From NCBI RefSeq assembly GCF_039555335.1, contig NC_092647.1, positions 13,809,594-13,873,593 of the forward strand: a stretch of 64,000 nucleotides of DNA, written 5' to 3'. Each line of letters starts with the position of its first letter. Position 1 is the first letter of the stretch. Source of the DNA: Amphiura filiformis. Its lineage: Eukaryota; Echinodermata; Ophiuroidea; Amphilepidida; Amphiuridae. This document shows positions 35,480 through 46,270 of the stretch, piece by piece. The notes beneath the pieces were generated by a model. It saw only the letters and a list, made by a program, of their open reading frames with translations. It searched no databases and was not told the DNA's origin. The position numbers and the translations under genes are program-made.

Positions 35480-36344
35480 GTAAATAATGAAATTATACAG
35501 TTCAAATATGAAGTAAGTGTTTCTTCTGGAAAGATTACATTTTTTCATTACTTGCGATTGTGTGCGTTACTATTTTTTTAAATTGTAGGTGGTGCGTATT
35601 TCTGTGATATTATATTTGTGAAGAAATTCGGAGTAGTGAAAGCCTACATTGTAAATAAAAGGATTATTTCAATATGTATGTTTAATTACTTGTGTTTTAT
35701 TGTGTATTGTGAAGGCCTATCATAAAAACGTGGTCGTAGTGTAGCCAGCACTTTTTCAGTGTGTGGGCGGGGGGAGGGGGTCTAGGCAGGAGGAAAGGCA
35801 ATTTCAAGCGGGGAAACTTTGACGAAACTGGTCAAAAGTGGGTTAAAACGTATAAAAAAAGGTCTAAAAATCTTAAATATGAGGGCGACCAGCCAGGAGA
35901 CTTTTCACAAGGGGGAATGGGGTGGTGACAGGATTGTGCAGTGGTGGTGGGATGTAGAGGAATGAGAACCTTCTGAGTAAATAAAGCCTTTGTTTGAAAA
36001 TTGCATACTAAATACTAATCCAGATACGCCCCAGATCCTTCCAATCTCAACACCGTGTCATACATCTCAATCCTTTGAAACAATAATTATTACCAATGTT
36101 TTGTCTGGCATAAACCGTGACGATTATAGTTGGGAATGTAAGAGGGTATAATTTGCACCCCTCTGGGATTTAATGGCACCTGTTTTTTTGTTTTTGAAGT
36201 GCTAAGGGTGTCTATTACCAGAATTGAAAGGTTCCTGAGTGGCTCAAAGCCGCGTAGGGTCAAATAAAGGTCAACATATGGGTCAAATTTATATGTGGTT
36301 GCGTCTTGTCGTTTAATGTGATTCATCATTGCTACCTACAGTAG
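35480..36344. other. Intergenic DNA, no gene recognised
   Basis: Apparently unique, with a guanine-rich stretch at 35,760-35,980. It leads into satellite C with a first monomer near 36,345. Confidence 0.4.
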
Positions 36345-39300
36345 GCCTAGATAGTAAATTGGACTCAACAATACCATCTACAGTAGATATTAAATTGGAC
36401 TCATCAATAATATCTACAGTAGATAGCAATGGAACTCATCAATGCTATCTATAGTAGATAGTAAATTGGAACTCATCAATACTATCTACAGTAGATAGCA
36501 AATTGAACTCATCAATACTATCTATAGTAGATAGCAATGGAACTCATCAATGCTATCTATAGTTGATAGTAAATTGAACTCATCAATGTTATCTACAGTA
36601 GATAGTAAATTGAACTCATCAATACTATCTACCGTAGATAGTAAATTGAACTCATCAATACTATCTACAGTAGATAGCAAATTGAACTCATCAATACTAT
36701 CTACAGTAGATAGCAAATTGAACTCATCAATGTTATCTACAGTAGATAGCAAATTGAACTCATCAATACTATCTACAGTAGATAGCAAATTGAACTCATC
36801 AATACTATCTACAGTAGATAGCAAATTGAACTCATCAATACTATCTACAGTAGATAGCAAATTGAACTCATCAATACTATCTACAGTAGATAGCAAATTG
36901 AACTCGTCAATGCTATTTATAGTAGATAGCGCATTGAACTCATCAATGTTATCTACAGTAGATTGCAAATTGAACTCATCAATACTATCTACAGTAGATA
37001 GCAAATTGAAACTCATCAATACTATCTACAGTAGATAGCAAATTGAAACTCATCAATGTTATCTACAGTAGATAGCAAATTGAACTCATCAATGTTATCT
37101 ACAGTAGATAGCAAATTGAACTCATCAATGTTATCTACAGTAGATATCAAATTTAATTCATCAATACTATCTACAGTAGATAGCAAATTGAACTCATCAA
37201 TGCTATCTACAGTAGATTGCAAATTGAACTCATCAATGTTATCTACAGTAGATAGCAAATTGAACTCATCAATGTTATCTACAGTAGATAGCAAATTGAA
37301 CTCATCAATGCTATCTACAGTAGATTGCAAATTGAACTCATCAATGTTATCTACAGTAGATAGCAAATTGAACTCATCAATGTTATCTACAGTAGATAGC
37401 AAATTGAACTCATCAATGTTATCTACAGTAGATTGCAAATTGAACTCATCAATACTATCTACAGTAGATAGCAAATTGAAACTCATCAATACTATCTACA
37501 GTAGATAGCAAATTGAAACTCATCAATGTTATCTACAGTAGATAGCAAATTGAACTCATCAATGTTATCTACAGTAGATAGCAAATTGAACTCATCAATG
37601 TTATCTACAGTATATATCAAATTGAATTCATCAATACTATCTACAGTAGATAGCAAATTAAACTCATCGATACTATCTACAGTAGATAGCAAATTGAACT
37701 CATCAATACTATCTACAGTAGATAGCAAATTGAACTCATCAATGTTATCTACAGTAGATATCAAATTAAACTCATCAATGCTATCTACAGTAGATAGCAA
37801 ATTGAACTCATCAATGCTATCTACAGTAGATTGCAAATTGAACTCATCAATGTTATCTACAGTAGATAGCAAATTGAACTCATCAATGTTATCTACAGTA
37901 GATAGCAAATTGAACTCATCAACGCTATCTACTGTAGATAGCAAATTGGAACTCATCAATGCTATCTACAGTAGATAGCAAATTGAACTCATCAATACTA
38001 TCTACAGTAGATAGCAAATTAAACTCATCAATACTATCTACAGTAGATAGCAAATTGAACTCATCAATGTTATCTACAGTAGATAGCAAATTGAACTCAT
38101 CAATGTTATCTACAGTAGATTGCAAATTGAACTCATCACTGCTATCTACAGTAGATAGCAAATTAAACTCATCAATGCTATCTACAGTAGATAGCAAATT
38201 GAACTCATCAATACTATCTACAGTAGATAGCAAATTGAACTCATCAATACTATCTACAGTAGATAGAAAATTGAACTCATCAATGTTATCTACAGTAGAT
38301 AGCAAATTGAACTCATCAATGTTATCTACAGTAGATTGCAAATTGAACTCATCAATGCTATCTACAGTAGATAGCAAATTAAACTCATCAATGCTATCTA
38401 CAGTAGATAGCAAATTGAACTCATCACTGCTATCTACAGTAGATAGCAAATTGAACTCATCAATGCTATCTACAGTAGATAGCAAATTGAACTCATCAAT
38501 GTTATCTACAGTAGATATCAAATTGAACTCATCAATACTATCTACAGTAGATAGCAAATTAAGCTCATCAATGCTATCTACAGTAGATAGCAAATTGAAC
38601 TCATCACTGCTATCTACAGTAGATAGCAAATTGAACTCATCAATGCTATCTACAGTAGATAGCAAATTAAACTCATCAATGCTATCTACAGTATATAGCA
38701 AATTGAAACTTATCAATGTTATCTACAGTAGATAGCAAATTGAACTCATCAATGCTATCTACAGTAGATAGCAAATTGAACTCATCAATGCTATCTACAG
38801 TAGATAGCAAATTGATCTCATCACTGCTATCTACAGTAGATAGCAAATTGAACTCATCAATGCTATCTACAGTAGATAGCAAATTAAACTCATCAATGCT
38901 ATCTACAGTAGATAGCAAATTAAACTCATCAATACTATCTACAGTAGATAGCAAATTGGGCTCAACAATGCTATCCACAGTAGATAGCGAATTGGACTCA
39001 TCAATGCTTTCTACAGTAGAGAGCAAATTGAATTCATCAATGGAATCATTAATGCTATCTACAGTAGATAACGAATTGGACTCATCAATACTATCTACAG
39101 TAGATAGCAAATTGGGCTCAACAATGCTAAGTAGAGAGCAAACTGAATTCATCATTGGAATCATTAATGCTATCTACAGTAGATAGTAAATTGGTATCTC
39201 AATGCTATCTACAGTAGATAGCGAATTGGAATCATCTATGCTATCTGCAGTACATATAGAATATTGGAATCATTAATTTCATCTACAGTAGATCGCATAT

Positions 39301-39735
39301 CGGACTCATGCTATGTACCGCAGATAGCAAATTGGAACTCATCAATGCTTTTTACAGTAGATAGCAAATTGAACTCATCAATGCTACAGTAGATATCAAA
39401 TCGAACTTATCAATGCTTTCTACAGTAGATAGCAAATTGGAACTCATCAATGCTTTCTACAGTAGATAGCAAATTGGAACTCATCAATGCTATCTACAGC
39501 AGAGAACAAATCGGAACTCATCAGACATCATTGCTATCTACAGTAGATAGCAAATTGGACTTATCAATGCTATCTACAGTAGATAGCAAATTAAACTCAT
39601 CAATGCTTTCTACAGTAGATATCAAATCGAATTTATCAATGCTTTCTACAGTAGATAGCAAATTGGAACTCATCAATGCTATCTACAGTAGATAGCAAAT
39701 TGGAACTCCTTATTACTATCTATACATTAGATAAC
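36345..39735. repeat. Satellite C: 36-bp tandem repeat, about 94 copies
   Basis: The monomer is the dyad core CTATCTACAGTAGATAGCAA plus the 16-base linker ATTGAACTCATCAATG. The core is identical to that of arrays A and B; the linker is different. Nested periodicity is visible: AGATTGC variants at 37,214, 37,322 and 37,430 (108 bp), and GAAACTC insertion variants plus a TATCAAATT monomer repeat after 470 bp (13 monomers plus 2 bases). Monomers at both edges (36,345-36,560 and 39,120-39,735) are diverged. Because 36 is divisible by three, open frames of up to 263 codons appear on both strands; they are shadows. Confidence 0.95.
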
Positions 39736-41574
39736 AAACTGTGGCCAATATGCCAATTTCAACAGTTTTGGTGATAACTTTGTTATAAAAATAGCAAATA
39801 TCAGGGGATTTAATTCTCGTGTATGAAACCTCCTTAGCACTACCTGCTGATCTAACATTGCCTCTGATTGGTCAATTAAACATGATATCTTCACTTTAAT
39901 CACCAAATCACAATGGGGCTTTGCAAATAATTCACCCCAATTTTTTTGTGTGGTGAAATTATTCTGACAATGTTGCTGATTGGTCCAATTGATAATGAAA
40001 ACTTCATTTTGGCCAATCGGCAGGTATCACTTGCTCGAGACTTGCTCGTTTGCTTCCTTACTTTGTTTCCAAAATTGTTGTTATGAAAAGACATGGTAAG
40101 AAGTTCTTGGTATTTATAAACATATTGCAAACACTTTCTTCAAGCTAGGGGTAGGGCTTTGGGGAAATAACAAAAATAATAGGGGGGCCTGGAGCCCTGA
40201 TTTTATGATGTGTTGTAATTTCAATTTTACACCTCACCAATTTTTGAAAATGTTCGGATCGACGATATACATGTTATTTTTTTTACTTGGCCAAATTATC
40301 AGTAGGCTGTAGGTAGGTATAATAGGATCTAGTAATTTTGATCTTAATGCTGTATTGCTTTGCTGAGATTTCCATCGCAATAGGACCTTAGGCCTATTTT
40401 GAATTAAAATGGTTTTCCTGATTTAATGATTTAATGCACAATTCAAAGTGAAATTGATTCCTTCAAAAATATGTGGCAAAAACGCAACGAAATCAACCTG
40501 CATTGTTTGGCCTGCATGTTTTAATTCCCGAGACCCATTTTGGCGGCTGATCAGTTCCCAAGACACCCCCCCCCTGTTTTTGGCTGGCCAATCTTTTCCC
40601 AGGACCCCCTTTTTTGTCCGGCCGATCATTTCCTAGACTTGAAAATGGCGGCGGCACACCCCAACCAAAAAAAAAAGTGAGTGCATCCCCCACACACCGA
40701 CATCGCCTGGCTAATAATTACTTGGTACGCCAGAGATACTAAAATCAATACCCGGAATCGATACACGTGAATGTGCTATGCACGATTTTGATATTCAGAC
40801 GAACATCTTTGGATACCGGGGTAGAAAACGATGAATATCTCCCGTAAATGATTTCGTCTAAAGAAACCAGATGTGGTTCCTTGCACTTGAATATATGTGT
40901 TGAACAGATATGACAGTCGTTAGCTTGCGTCTTGAGAAAGAAGCTTGCGTCTTGAACTCAAAAACTGACAATAATTCTGATTTTATATGTGCCAAATTAT
41001 ATAGCGCAGTGTATAGGCCAATCGTGGGTAGTCTAAAGCATATGACCTATGGCGTACCATGCTCGACTCACACACAGCGAGGTCAGTCACCGGGCAATTG
41101 TCAGTAGCCTTAGTCAGATGTCCTTCGGCCCATTATGCGTCTCAAAACTATTAAACAGGTCGGAACAAAATGGCCATGCGTGGCGGTGGATTCAACCTAC
41201 CATGGCGATATCTGCCATGAAGATATCGGGGCGATGACACTGTGTCCCAGTACCATGACAGCCTGCAGCATGATAAGATTGGCAACTGGATTGCAATTTC
41301 AATGGCCTTCTTTGGTGACAGCGCCATCATTAAAACAATGAATTACTGTTTTACAAGCATCAAAGTGATAAAGCTTTACCGCTGTCTCTTTCGTACAAGT
41401 CCAACCTTGAGCCCATTTTCTATAGTCTCTATACCAAGAACGTTCTTCAGTAACAATGCTTACTATTTCAGATCGGGATAGATGTTAAGCCAGGTGATGA
41501 GATTTATTTTTGAATAACCGTTTTCTCTTCTTTAGAAACTATGAAGGTCTACCGGCTACTGAATTTGTTAAGAT
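39736..41574. other. Intergenic DNA, no gene recognised
   Basis: Apparently unique. Several 60-80-codon ORFs overlap on the plus strand at 40,910-41,481 without shared frame or splice support. A CT-rich acceptor-like stretch (TTTTCTCTTCTTTAG) ends at 41,536, but no exon beyond it is open for long. Confidence 0.4.
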
Positions 41575-41830
41575 GACCCTAGCAAACACACAAATGTTTT
41601 TAATAAAACGCGTTTTAGTTTTGGTAAAAAAGTTTTAATATAAACATTTAAATGTCGGGTTATATAAAGGTCAAGAAATGTTTTATATGAAAAAACAATA
41701 CAACAACGTTTTAAAAAATGTTGTCACAATGTTATCTTGGTTATGGCAAACATTTTGCAAAATATTTTGTCAAAACTGAAATAAAATTATAATTTATTAG
41801 AATGTTTTGCAGCAAGTGTTCAAAAAATGA
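41575..41830. repeat. AACGTTTT/AAAACGTT-rich dispersed repeat fragment
   Basis: Contains CAAATGTTTTTAATAAAACG, AACAACGTTTTAAAAAATGT and similar phrases. AATAAA on the minus strand near 41,794 could serve as a polyadenylation signal for the zinc-finger transcript ending upstream. Confidence 0.45.
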
Positions 41831-41859
41831 TTTTGAAGGTTACGGCTATAAACCGTTTT

Positions 41860-42108
41860 GTTACATGACTGAGTGAAGCCTTCAGTGCAATACTGACATT
41901 TGTAAGGCTTCTCTTTATAGTGTGGGTTCATCCATGTGCGTTGACAAGACCATGTGAAGCCTTTGTTGCAGTATTGGCATATATAAGATTTCTCTTCGTT
42001 CGTTCATGCTTCTCCAAACTACCTGACTGTGCAAAGCCTTAATTGCAAATAAGCAGTCTCTTTTGTATGAATTCGTTCATGTAACTGTGTGAAGCCTTCA
42101 TTGCAATA
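41860..42108 (-). pseudogene. Decayed 3' finger-coding tail of zinc-finger gene 1
   Basis: Beyond the stop, the minus strand still encodes pieces of three to four more C2H2 fingers: YCNEGFTQ...HERIHTKE, then YICQYCNKGFTWSCQ, then PYKCQYCTEGFTQS. They are separated by deletions and stops. The ancestral array was longer than the present ORF. Confidence 0.8.
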
Positions 42109-43686
42109 CTAATGACATTTATAAGGCCTCTCTTTGGTATGGATTCGTTCATGTGTTTTCAAGTGACCTGACACTGTGAAGCCTTTGTTGCAGTATTGGC
42201 ATATGAAAGGCTTCTCTTTTGTATGAATTCGTTCATGTGTTTTCAAGTTACTTGACTGTGTGAAGCCTTTGTTACAGTATTGGCATATGTAAGGCTTCTC
42301 TTTCGTATGAATTCGTTCATGTGTTTTCAAGCTACCTGACTGTGTGAAGCCTTTGTTGCAGTATTGGCATATGTAAGGCTTTTCTGTGGTATGTATTCGT
42401 TCGTGTTTTGTCAAGTCACAAGACTTTGTGAAGCCTTTGTTGCAGTATTGGCAAATGAGAGGCTTTTCATTTGTATGATTTAGTTCATGACTCTTCAAAC
42501 TAACTGAACGTGCAAAGCCTTTATTACAATACTGACACTTGTAAGGCTTCTCTTTGGAATGAATTCGTTCATGTGTTTTCAAGTGACCTGATTCTGTGAA
42601 GCCCTTATTACAGTATTGGCATATGTAAGGCTTCTCTTTCGTATGAATTCGTTCGTGTTTTTTCAAGCTACCTGAAACTGTGAAGCCTTTATTACAGTAT
42701 TGACATTTGTAAGGCTTCTCTTTCGTATGGGTTCGTTCATGTGGTTTCAAGTTACCTGACGATGTGAAGCCTTTGTTACAGTATTGGCATTTATAAGGCG
42801 TCTCTTTGGTATGAATTCGTTCATGTTTTTTTATGTTACTAGACAGTTTGAAGCCTTTGTTGCAATATGAACATTTGTAGGGTGTATTTTTGGTGTGAAT
42901 TCGTTCGTGTTCTTTCAAGTGACTAGACCATGTGAAGCCTTTATTACAGTATTGGCATATGTAAGGCTTCTCTTTGGTATGAATTCGTTCATGTGCTTTC
43001 AAGTTACCTGACCCTGTGAAGCCTTTGTTGCAGTATTGGCATTTGTAAGGCTTCTCTTTCGTATGAACTCGTTCATGTGTTTTCAAGTTACTTGAGTGTG
43101 TGAAGCCTTTATAACAGTATTGACATTTATAAGGCGTCTCTTTGGTATGAATTCGTTCATGTGCTTTCATGCCACCAGACTGTGTGAAGCCTTTGTTGCA
43201 ATATGAACATTTGTAAGGTGTCTTTTTGGTATGAATTCGTTCATGTGCGTTCAAGTTACTTGAATAAGTGAAGCCTTTGTTGCAGTATTTGCATTTGTAA
43301 AGCTTCTCTTTGGTATGATTCCGGTCATGTAACTTTACCTCACTCCTGATTGAAAACGTTTTCTCACAGTTTTGACCTTGGTAAAATGCCTGTTTCGAAT
43401 CGTTCTCATTTGTTTGTTTGATTGTTGACTCATTTCCACCCGTACATTGGTCAAGAAATGGTGATGTCAGAAAACCATCTTTTCTGCTATCATCGGCGAT
43501 GTATTTCTTTCTGTTGTTTGGAATGTGTATCAACTTCTTCTTATAGTCATACCAGTATCTGCGAATCCACAGCTCGTGATGACGCAGATGACACAGATAT
43601 CGATGTGTATTATTAAAGAACCTTCTGCAATATTTGCACAAGTAAGGCATCAGGAACTCCCATTCTCGTGGTTTTCGTGGAGGCAT
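42109..43686 (-). CDS. C2H2 zinc-finger protein 1, 14 tandem fingers
   Basis: 525 residues if translation starts at the Met of MPPRKPREWEF. I prefer this start because TTTTATTTCAG, a strong splice acceptor, ends two bases before it; the frame stays open 22 codons further upstream, probably within an intron. Residues 15-37 form a separate N-terminal C2H2 finger (CKYC...HLRHH), followed by a basic stretch (38-61) and a Ser/Asn-rich linker. A degenerate finger lacking its first Cys lies at about 102-124. From 130 to 521 come 14 canonical 28-residue fingers (CxxC, x12, HxRIH) with TKEKPY-type linkers. Helix position -1 differs between most fingers (Y, Q, H, G, W, L, S, V, E, R, K) while the framework is constant. 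A nuclear sequence-specific DNA-binding role is inferred from the family; no KRAB, SCAN, BTB or SET domain is seen. The stop lies at the second Cys of a 15th finger, where CAG reads CATTAG after a 3-base insertion. Confidence 0.9.
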   Translation of the reverse strand: MPPRKPREWEFLMPYLCKYCRRFFNNTHRYLCHLRHHELWIRRYWYDYKKKLIHIPNNRKKYIADDSRKDGFLTSPFLDQCTGGNESTIKQTNENDSKQAFYQGQNCEKTFSIRSEVKLHDRNHTKEKLYKCKYCNKGFTYSSNLNAHERIHTKKTPYKCSYCNKGFTQSGGMKAHERIHTKETPYKCQYCYKGFTHSSNLKTHERVHTKEKPYKCQYCNKGFTGSGNLKAHERIHTKEKPYICQYCNKGFTWSSHLKEHERIHTKNTPYKCSYCNKGFKLSSNIKKHERIHTKETPYKCQYCNKGFTSSGNLKPHERTHTKEKPYKCQYCNKGFTVSGSLKKHERIHTKEKPYICQYCNKGFTESGHLKTHERIHSKEKPYKCQYCNKGFARSVSLKSHELNHTNEKPLICQYCNKGFTKSCDLTKHERIHTTEKPYICQYCNKGFTQSGSLKTHERIHTKEKPYICQYCNKGFTQSSNLKTHERIHTKEKPFICQYCNKGFTVSGHLKTHERIHTKERPYKCH

Positions 43687-43698
43687 TTCTGAAATAAA
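43687..43698 (-). promoter_or_regulatory. Splice acceptor before zinc-finger gene 1 coding exon
   Basis: On the minus strand CTTTTATTTCAG ends at 43,689, directly before AAATGCC. The same acceptor is kept at 55,233-55,244 in the paralogue. It implies an intron and at least one upstream 5' exon that I could not place. Confidence 0.6.
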
Positions 43699-44225
43699 AG
43701 AATGTAGAGCAATCGATCTAATTGAGGCAACATTACGAATCCTGAAATACATGATTCATTATTAAGCTACTTACATACTACTGTCTGTACAATTAGCTTA
43801 GATTCTTGAATTTTTAAGATATTTGAAAAAGTACAAAATTGTGGTCAAAGTCATGAAAGAAAAGTGTTAGCACAGCCTTAGACCTAACGTGATTTATACT
43901 TTTCAAATTCTAATGTTCAATTTAAAACCCCATTTCTTTTCAATTTTGGTCTTTTCCCGCGATATTTTTATAACAAGCCGTAGAACGTCGGGTACCATAA
44001 ACTTTTTTGAATCAATCCATTTAGAGCAATGGGGACGAATATCATAATGCGCTGCGATAGTATTTATTCGACCATCCGCATCAAGAAGCATTGTCCAGCA
44101 AAATAGCTGTATTTGCCAGTATGCCTATTTTGTGTTGAAATCCTACTGTTGAAACATTCCGTTATTATTTATGAACTAAGTTTTCTAAAATAGGCCCAGC
44201 TTATATAAATACATTCCTTGCGTAT

Positions 44226-44288
<63 letters not shown>

Positions 44289-44305
44289 TATATTTATTTA
44301 TTTAA
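44226..44305. repeat. (TTTA)n microsatellite
   Basis: About 20 TTTA units, inside the 1.6-kb element. Confidence 0.97.
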
Positions 44306-44569
44306 GTATTATTTTTCAGGTGACTAACTTTGGAATTAAAAGTGCTCAAACCCATTACAGGTGAGCGTAGAAACAAATTCAAAGTATAGACCTCTGGAAA
44401 AGGCAACCGTTACTACTAGTTTCACAGCATACCCTCACTTACGATCATTGGGTATACCGATCATCAGACGGATAATTTGTCATGGTTTCAACTTGACAGT
44501 AATGCATATACATGTATATACATTCTGTGGTGTCAGAACCATGACAAAAGCCACATCCAGCACAAGTCT

Positions 44570-44571
44570 CT

Positions 44572-44634
<63 letters not shown>

Positions 44635-44637
44635 TTT
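44570..44637. repeat. (TTTA)n microsatellite
   Basis: About 17 TTTA units, inside the same element. The ORFs through it are phenylalanine/isoleucine/leucine repeats and not genes. Confidence 0.97.
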
Positions 44638-45884
44638 TGCGAATGGGTCTGAGGCCTAATTATAAAACTACACATTTATTTTCAATTTGTTATTTCGTTT
44701 TGTTTGTTGAATATATACAAACTATGAGAAGGACATTTGGAAACAAAAGAACTTTTGTACAAGAAAATATTATTTAAAACAATCAGGTTACAGAAAGCAA
44801 TTCCTGTAAAGTCACTGTATCTGAAAATGTCAAGCGAATGCTGATATTCTTGGGAAGGAATGATGGTATTAAACAAAACTCAATTTATATTGTAAATCAG
44901 TTGAAATAAGAACGAAATCCATATTTTTAATGTCATTGTTTACGAAAAAACAATGCTCAGAATAATGTTATGCATAAAACGTAATCGCGCCATATAATTT
45001 CGTGTAACAAAAACCGGTGGACCATCATCACCTATAGAACCTATCCAATAACCGGAACGGTATAACAATTGAAATGGCAGGATAGATTGGTGGACAGATT
45101 GTTTTGCTAAATTTGATAGGGTCTATGCCCTAAGTTGAGAATGGACCGTCTCACTCGATTTGTGAAAAGGTCGCGAACCCTTTTGGTGGACCCAAGTAAC
45201 TGCCTAAAACGAGGCAAAATTGAAAAGAAATCGGGTTTTAAATTGAACTTGGGAATTTGAAAAGTATAAATCACGTTAGGTCTAAGGCTGTGCTAACACT
45301 TTTCTTTGATGACTTTGGCCGCAATTTTTTATTTTTTCAAATATCTTAAAAATTCAAGAATCTAAGCTAATTGAACAGACAGTAGTACTCGAATTTCTCA
45401 TCAATTTCATAAAATTTCTCATAATTCAACTTTCCAAATGTCTCATCCAAAGAGAAAAATACAATTAACAGAAAAAATAAAAGTGAAAATATTCAGTTTC
45501 ATACTATTTGAAGTGAAAGTTGATACACGTTTAGAGAAAGAACTTTAATTAAGGAGGAATTATTTGGTCGCTCCTGATTTAATATTTAGTCGGCTTCGTC
45601 ATGTGTATTTATAGGTCTTGTTCACTTTCTTCAATCCTTCTACTTCCGTCTTTTTCCTCAGTCTCCTGAATAATATTAATATAACTTACCAGTCATATAC
45701 TGTGAATTGACAATAGCTTTTAGGTCTAAACTGAATCATACTCTAATTTGCTATAACCATCGGCATCAAGATATCGACAAATCAGTTGAAATTCAAGGTT
45801 TGTCTGGGCGAAATTGTACTAAAAACTCCTCAAACATGTACTGTTTCTTTATCAGGCCTCTTGACTGATCGCTAGTACTAATAA

Positions 45885-46270
45885 TATCTACCGGGGGAGG
45901 GGGCACTCAAAACAAATGACCGTACGGGTATGCTCCCCTTTTTAGATTTCGCAGCTCCGAAAGACCCCCTATTTGACCAAAATAGAGCTCCGAAAGAAAC
46001 TTGATTTTGATAATTTCAGCTCTAAAAGACCCCAAAATTGCTCATTCCTCATATTTCTGGTTTTTTCAGGCGATTTTCAACCAAAAAGCAAAGAAAGACC
46101 CTTGATTTTGACTGTTCGCAGTTCCAAAAGCCCCCATTTTAGGCTACTTGTTCACAGCCCGGTTCGCAGTTCCAAAAGACCCCCTTTTACCGGTACGCTG
46201 TCAGCTCCCAAAGACCCACCACCTCAAAATATCGGGGGAGCAAATACCCACCAAAATTTTTTGATGTGCC
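45885..46270. repeat. Degenerate GCTCCGAAAGACCCC repeat
   Basis: About six irregular copies of a 35-45-bp motif (CAGCTCCGAAAGACCCC, AGTTCCAAAAGACCCC). A shorter version lies at 55,780-55,930 in copy 2. Its complement (GGGTCTTTCGGTGAG) makes up 51,425-51,780. The ORF of 165 codons through it is a shadow. Confidence 0.7.

Larger units (their letters stand above)
43781..45382. mobile_element. 1.6-kb non-autonomous TIR element with TA duplication
   Basis: Both ends start CTGTCTGT with inverted repeats of about 125 bp (AATTAGCTTAGATTCTTGAA inward to AACGTGATTTATACTTTTCAA). TA flanks both ends (43,779-43,780 and 45,383-45,384). The paralogous copy reads CATACTAGTACTCG at 55,321-55,334 with nothing inserted and a single TA, so this is a proven insertion. 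TA target suggests the Tc1/mariner group. The interior holds two TTTA microsatellites and no transposase. Confidence 0.9.

Noticed and set aside
36522..39186. Long ORFs (150-263 codons) on both strands with 12-residue repeats (LNSSMLSTVDSK; DEFNLLSTVDSI)
   Set aside because: A 36-bp unit with no stop in two frames opens frames automatically on both strands. Single-base indels at the higher-order boundaries break them, and there is no start or splice context.
36345..39735. CRISPR-like array: palindromic repeat core with regular 16-base spacers
   Set aside because: The linkers are nearly identical between monomers instead of unique, there are no cas genes, and the window is eukaryotic. It is a simple 36-bp satellite.
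40423..40693. Overlapping ORFs on both strands near 40.5 kb
   Set aside because: Short, in conflicting frames, over a C/G-run-rich repeat; no splice or motif support.
43687..43752. Upstream 22-codon extension of zinc-finger gene 1 (MYFRIRNVASIRS), and the same in gene 2
   Set aside because: A strong splice acceptor separates it from the MPPRKP start, so it is probably intron sequence that happens to be open. Its identity in both genes reflects recent duplication.
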